Part shown: piece after piece, positions 58,724 to 64,000 of the stretch
Layout of the letters: every line of letters begins with the position of its first letter
How positions within the stretch are numbered: position 1 is the stretch's first letter
Assembly: GCA_905182995.1 (NCBI GenBank)
Contig: CAJJDP010000072.1
Coordinates: 74,934 to 138,933, forward strand
Source of the DNA: Paramecium octaurelia
Lineage: Eukaryota > Ciliophora > Oligohymenophorea > Peniculida > Parameciidae
DNA length: 64,000 nt
Direction: 5' to 3'
The notes under the pieces: generated by a model
The model's database searches: none
What the model was told of the DNA's origin: nothing
The model's input: only the letters and a program-made list of their open reading frames with translations
Position numbers and translations under genes: made by a program

Positions 58724-59895
58724 TTCAATTTTTATCTTTTTAATTTTAAATTTATTAATATCGGATTAAACAAAATAAATCCAAATTCATTCAATCCTCC
58801 AAATATAATCAACTTTTCATTTTAATATAATGAACAATGATCATATCTAGGTTGGAAGTTTAAGTATCCACTCAATTAAACATGACACCAAATCTTACTC
58901 TGAATATTTAAAGTGTATAAATCATCAAAAATCTCAAAGTCATTTGTTCCGCCAAATATAATTATGCATTAACTATTTTGATCGTAATTCATACTAAAAT
59001 TTCTTCTTGCCTTTGGTTATTATCCAATTGTCTATACGACATTCACTTACAACTAATTTCCTATCACTATCTAAAGCAAATCACTATTGAAAACGTCTTC
59101 CTAATCCTTCCCACCAAATAAATATATGCCATTCTCCTTTTCCTCAAAATATTGGTTCTTTTTCTGCACACTTATCACTTGATGATAAGCCAATCCATTT
59201 TTCATAAACTACTTTTATAATTGAGTTGATTTCATTGTACTCAAATTGATGCTGTGAATATCCCCAAAATAATTAGGTTTTGTATTCATGTCTTCAAATC
59301 CTCCAATCACAATCAACTAATTATCCATCAGAGTTGATGTATGATTCCTTCTTGGAGGAATCCCGTTTATTACAAATTACTGCACTTGATGATTTTGTAT
59401 CTTGCTTAAAGTATTACTTTATCTTCTAACTCCCTAGATCCTTTCCCCTCCAAAACAATAAATAGTCTGCTCCTCAGTGTCATAATTGATGGAGAAATGA
59501 CTTCCTAATTTTGTATTGCTTTCCTTCATCCTGCATTTCAAGCATTCCCAATCTTGAAATTGCTATTTCTACAACCATTATCCATTTTACAAGTCTATAA
59601 AATTGAATTCCAAAGATTCTCTGTGAGAATGTCCTCCCATCACTATTCCCAAATGATTTGACAATTCTATTGATCTGCAACCCTGTCTTGTTTCTGGCAT
59701 TGTATATTTGTATTCATTCTGCAAAGGCAAAATCACAGTTGCCTTGGTGGAAGTCGTATACAGTGCTTGAACAGGAGACTAGGCAAATTTCAATTTCATT
59801 GGTCTTTCAGGACTGGGAGTAGTTCTTATTCGAATTTATTTTGAAGGAGTTATTGTTCTAACTTGATCATACCTTCTTTACCATTCGGATTGCAT
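58711..59895 (-). CDS. Kelch-repeat beta-propeller protein
   Basis: Single exon, 394 residues. Kelch blades recur at about 50-residue intervals with the Gly-Gly signature: LGIVMGGHS, TIYCFGGERI, LIVIGGFED, IYLFGGKDQE, IIIFGGTND, LIIFGGLNE. Six visible blades suggest a six-bladed propeller. The N-terminal 75 residues are basic and Thr/Pro-rich (TPSKQIRIRTTPSPERP), with no BTB or other partner domain. It should be a cytosolic protein-interaction platform. It is divergent from the protease gene, with 74 bp between starts. Confidence 0.88.
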
Positions 59896-59969
59896 ACGCT
59901 ACTAAAATAACGTAATCATTTATCTACTCCGATTTAATTAACTTTGAATTGTTGATTATTTCATTTATT

Positions 59970-61217
59970 ATGTTTCTAACATTGTTACTAGGCTTATTGT
60001 GCGAAGCCAAGAGCGTCACGTATCAAGTTCGGAGACATTCTACCATTATGGACCCCATTCATGATATACATCAAGTAGAATACAGAGTGGAAATGCAGTT
60101 CGGATCAATGAAATAACAGATGGAGCTGATTATAGATACTGGGTCTTCAGATCTATGGGTTCCATCAGTAGAGGCAAAAGGATTCTATAATTATGGTACA
60201 TATCTAATAAGAAATTCTTATTTTAGTCAAGCGATATGATTGTAGTGCAAGTTCGACTTGTATTAATACTGATTCCAGTTATTCAATTTACTATGATGAT
60301 GGTCCCATTTCAGGTACATTGGCTTGGGATTAAGTGTGGATCCACAACATCAAATTTAATTAATCCTTTCTATTGATTGAAAGAGCAAATGGAAATATTG
60401 CATCCAGTGGAGGCATTCTAGGACTTGGATTCAATTCTATTGCAGCCAATCCAAATCCATCAATCTTGGAATCTCTTTATTAATAGAAACTTATCTCCAA
60501 AAAATACTTTTCTTTGTATTTGAAGGATGAAGGAGAATATGGTAGTTATATTCTATTTGGAGGCATTGATATGCAATTTGCTTAAGAGGGTTAACAGATA
60601 TCTTATGTACCCCTCATGTCCACATATCAATATCTGATTGGAATAGAAGGAATGTCCATAGATGATGATTTGTTTAATATTCCAACAGCCCTCGTGGACA
60701 GTGGAACAAGTTGCCTTACTGTTCCAGCAGTTGCAATGGATAACATGTTGGACGTATTTGAAGAAAAAGGAGTTCATTGTTCATACAGAGTTGAAAGTTA
60801 TGCCCCTTCTTATTGCACTGTACATTGTTTAGTAACTGCAACAAGCGAGTAAGGAATTATCGAAGCATTTCCTGTAATAAAGATTAGAGTCAATAGTTCT
60901 TTGGAATTATTATTAAATCCTTAAGATTACATCTATTGTATGATTTTGACAATATATTGATAGCTTGTACAATATTAGATGGCAGTCAATCGAGATGTAA
61001 TACGAAACTGGAAAGATCAGAGATTGATGACATTTTATTGTTAGGTGATGCTTTTTTGCATAGCTATTACACTGTTTTCGATCAAACAGATAAACAGATT
61101 GGATTTGCACATTCAATAAATAATAAGGGTTTAAAATTACATGTTAAAACAAGACATCTATCTAATTATGCTCTAATGTTAATTATTCTATAGGTTGGTT
61201 TGTTATTCATTTTATGA
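59970..61217 (+). CDS. Pepsin-family aspartic protease (A1, cathepsin D-like)
   Basis: Introns at 60196-60226 and 60938-60963 (31, 26 nt) give 396 residues. A signal peptide (MFLTLLLGLLCEAKS) and very short propeptide lead to the bilobed protease. First active site IIDTGSSDLWVPS, flap SIYYDDGPISGTLAW, then GILGLGFNSIA, second active site ALVDSGTSCLTVP, and the terminal LLLGDAFLHSYYTVFDQTDK. Both catalytic aspartates are present. The C-terminus ends in a hydrophobic stretch (NYALMLIILQVGLLFIL), a membrane anchor or GPI-signal-like tail not seen in soluble cathepsin D, so the enzyme may be surface-anchored. Confidence 0.92.
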
Positions 61218-61483
61218 TATATTTCAAATTTTATTAAGTAGATTAATTTTAATAATAGATAATTAAAAAATATGTATATCTTTATATGAATTTAATCAAT
61301 CTTGAGAAATGGGTATCCAAGAGGAATCAGAACGAGAATAATTAAGATAGATTAAAACTAGAATTCCAATTTTTAATTTGAGTGAAATTATTAGACAACA
61401 TGATTTCTGTTGATGGTAACTCTAAATTAAACCATCTTATTCTTACAGCTTTATTCATATTTCAAATACAAAAATTATAAATT
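61218..61483. other. AT-rich spacer between convergent genes
   Basis: No supported frame; 3' regions of two convergent genes. Confidence 0.4.
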
Positions 61484-62303
61484 TCATTTAAGTGATTTCT
61501 TTTTGTTAAGAAGAGTGCATTTTATTTTATTTTTATGATATTATAATTATCTATGACTTAAAACATCAGACCATCTCTTATAAAAATCATTCCTTTCATC
61601 AGGAGAATACTCAGTGCATAAAGTGAGTTATTTTTTATGACTTTTCTTCTTTACATCCTATAATGTATGAGAAGTATGATAGGTTCTTTTGGTCGTCAAA
61701 GTTGTAGCAGTATTAGTATTATCTATTTTTAATAATCTCTTCAAGTTTTATGACTGTAGCATCTACTACTTTTACTTTTAAATCAAATTTGCAATTCCGC
61801 TTTTATCATAACGAAGTGGTTTGATTTATTTCAATAGCTATTGTAACTGTCTTGAAGTTTAGAGTTCACTGAGACCTTTTAGAGCCTTAAATGGATATAT
61901 CATATCATCTCTTGTTGTATCTTTGACCTACATTCCTAATTATTTCTTTATTTTCTTGTATTTGATTTCTCTTTGTTTTTCGTGATAATTTTCTAGTTAA
62001 GATGTGATACCCTTGATGAAAATACGAGGGATGTCTCTATGATATCGATAATATTCAGTAAGTTATTTTTGATTATCCTTAAGATGAGGCTATGTATGAT
62101 ACCTAAATTACTAGAGCTTATACAATTAGATATACTCTTCCGATTCTTCAAAGCAGACTTGATCTTGGAATTTAATAGTGGATGGACTCCGTAATTAAAT
62201 TTACCAAAAATCAGTTTGATACTTGGAGGAAAGAGCCTTGAATATTTTTCATGTTTACCATATTTAGTAATTCTGCCAGATTCCTTTTATGTTCACAGAA
62301 CAT
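61484..62303 (-). CDS. Basic helical hypothetical protein
   Basis: One intron at 62237-62258 (22 nt, ending AAG) after 15 codons; 265 residues. It is Lys/Gln/Arg-rich with predicted helices (YHEKQREIKYKKIKKQLG; LQTSRQLQQLLKQIK) and a Thr-rich patch (NTNTATTLTTKRTYHTSHT). It may be cytoskeletal or nucleic-acid-associated. No family is recognised. Its start is 31 bp downstream of the stop of the kinase gene on the same strand. Confidence 0.55.
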
Positions 62304-62334
62304 GCAAGAGAATTACATTATTATTAATTTAATA

Positions 62335-63916
62335 TCATGGAAATTTAGTGTTATTCATAATGTTCATAGAAACAAACAAGTATTCCACAACAAATCCTGG
62401 GAGCTGGTTATCCTCTAAGTCTTCATTCTCATTATGACTACTATCTAAATTGACAAGCGAAGGTCGAAACGTGCTTGTCTTCACAACGAATTTGTCTGTA
62501 ACATTCAATCTATTCTACTAAGTCTTCTAACCTCTTAAAGAATCCTAAGAGTTCTGACTTAACAAATAGAGAGATCTGATTCCAGCCTATTTGGTCATCT
62601 GAGAGCCATCAACTGAATTTGTTCGATAAGCATAGTCTAAGATAGGATTCAGAGCTCTCAAAGATTGGATGACTTCATTTAAGTTGATCCTATTCTTAGG
62701 GTTTTTTTAAAGCATTGCTTTGACTAGAGCAATGACTTTTTGACTCACATTCACGAAACAATACTCGCTAAAATCAATTTCGCATAATTTATTTGCTCTC
62801 ATAATGTTCTCCTGATTGTGTCCTCTGAATGGAGATTTGCCAGTCAGTAATAAGTAATAAACTACTCCCAAACTGAAAACATCTCCTACTTCAGTGTATG
62901 GCTGATCCTAGAAGATCTCTGGAGCCATGTAACCAATAGTTCCTTATCCTGAAGTGAGGACTTCTCTATTTATTTGTTCTGCAAATCCAAAATCAATTAT
63001 TTTGATCTAATCCTTGTCCAGCAATACATTCTCAAGTTTAATATCTCTATGAACATACCCTAAACTAAATTAATCATGCCATTTACCTATGAAGACATTG
63101 CAATCCTAAGGCGATTCTCAATATGATTCCGTTGGCTTCGACTTCCTGGACTCGAACTTTCTCCTTAAGCAATTAATACAGGGATCCGCTCCTTAGTAGT
63201 TCTGTTATCAGAACTATTAGAGATTCATAAATTGCATACTTAGTTGTTCATCCAATTGAATGATTTCAAATAAGTTTATAATGAATGGAGAATTTAACTT
63301 TTTGAGGATTTCGCATTCCTATCTTATCAAATGTGATATTTAAATGAGGTTCTTTTTCGAATTTACTTCAACTTTATTATATACTTTCCCAGCATAATAT
63401 TACTATTAATAAGGTAGTCTATTCACTGGACAGAGTTGATACACTTTAGAATATCCCCCTTTTCCCAGTAGATCTTAGAATGTGTAGAGTTGTTCGAAAT
63501 TCTAACACACACAAAACCCAGCTATTCTCTTAAAATATTAGAATGTCTTCTAACTGTAATCAGTTAAACAATTACAAATCTTAATTCCAAAAACATGCGT
63601 AGACTCTCTGATTTCTTTTTATTCGAATCACCTTTACTACATCGTGTTCTCTTTGAGGTAGCTTTAATTCTATGAGTTTAACACTCATCTACGTATTCAA
63701 TTGCACCCATCTCAACGAATTCTGTTTTTAATAGTAAAACTAGCCCTTATTGGTAAGGATATATGTTCGTTCTTTTATGATGATGTTTTTCTGGTCTGTT
63801 TTCATTAACTTCTCAGTCATTAAAATATTCTGGTCGACAACACCTTCATTCCTATTCCAAAACTTGGTGCATGGATCGCATTCTGTGAACACAGGCCAGC
63901 TAGAAGTATACGACAT
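62335..63916 (-). CDS. Protein kinase with N-terminal PH-like region
   Basis: Introns at 63554-63575, 63214-63239 and 63065-63086 (22, 26, 22 nt) give 503 residues. The first 130 residues look like a PH-type beta barrel (KERTYILTNKGQFYYQKQ, SLRWVQLN ... VIRIKRNQRVYACFW). The kinase domain follows: LGKGGYSKVYQL, lysine in AGKVYNK, ECEILKKLNSPFIINLFEII, VHRDIKLENVLLD, IIDFGFAEQIN, GTIGYMAPEIF. All catalytic motifs are intact. A Ser/Asn-rich tail of about 120 residues ends the protein. PH plus kinase suggests membrane-recruited signalling, as inference. Confidence 0.86.
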
Positions 63917-64000
63917 TTTTAATAATTGACTTTTTAATTATTTGCTTTGAACTAATTTAAGATTTTTTTAAATGAACATATCATACTAACACCTTGGAAT
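63917..64000. other. Right-edge spacer
   Basis: AT-rich DNA upstream of the kinase gene, running to the window edge; no feature seen. Confidence 0.4.

Noticed and set aside
1-64000. tRNA, rRNA, CRISPR arrays, bacterial operons or riboswitches
   Set aside because: None was recognised by eye; the code usage and introns show nuclear ciliate DNA. A tRNAscan or Rfam search would be needed to exclude small RNAs fully.

Overview
The window is eukaryotic nuclear DNA from a ciliate, almost certainly Paramecium (somatic, macronuclear-type assembly). Four things point there. Long reading frames open only when TAA and TAG are read as glutamine and TGA is the sole stop. Genes are split by very small introns (20-35 nt in the models here, almost all starting GTA and mostly ending TAG). 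Gene density is high and intergenic DNA is strongly AT-rich. One gene (10725-11919) is a recognisable trichocyst matrix protein. I read the gene models by hand under this code; for nearly all spliced models the exon lengths sum to a multiple of three.

Layout. 1-4.6 kb: the tail of one gene, a protein phosphatase-1 inhibitor-2, a secreted Gly-Pro-repeat protein, a small Cys-pair protein and a SWIRM/zinc-finger/SANT chromatin subunit. 5.4-24.2 kb: a large inverted duplication. Two arms of about 3.9 kb each carry a divergent copy of one two-pass membrane protein plus about 2 kb of gene-free DNA, around an 11 kb spacer. The spacer holds a possible macro-domain protein, the trichocyst protein, a coiled-coil CCDC112/148-like protein, several small unknowns and an RNA ligase-kinase. 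The right arm ends against a 44-bp perfect copy of part of the SWIRM/SANT gene found outside the left arm. 24.4-32.4 kb: importin alpha, two membrane proteins, a TLC-domain protein, a HERP-like ubiquitin-domain protein with a 42-codon polyglutamine tract, and a helical unknown. 32.4-38.2 kb: an intact kinase, a CDPK-shaped pseudokinase and a LysM-TLDc (OXR1-like) protein. 38.5-48.5 kb: a leucyl aminopeptidase, two unknowns sharing a C-terminal motif, one further unknown, a CIMIP2/FAM166-like ciliary protein, and two places where contig ends look to have been laid down twice around Ns.

48.9-53.6 kb: three consecutive RING-type zinc-finger genes on the same strand that look like tandem paralogues; the first has a run of 18 consecutive TAA (Gln) codons. 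54-64 kb: ankyrin protein, alpha/beta hydrolase, small secreted protein, AGC-type kinase, kelch protein, pepsin-type aspartic protease, a basic unknown and a kinase with a PH-like N-terminal region.

There are no operons. Genes are single units, often divergent with almost no space between start codons (6 bp at 29.89 kb, 17 bp at 17.04 kb) or convergent with stops overlapping by 13-17 bp. Signalling and cytoskeletal functions dominate. I found no tRNA, rRNA, CRISPR array, prokaryotic element or autonomous transposon.
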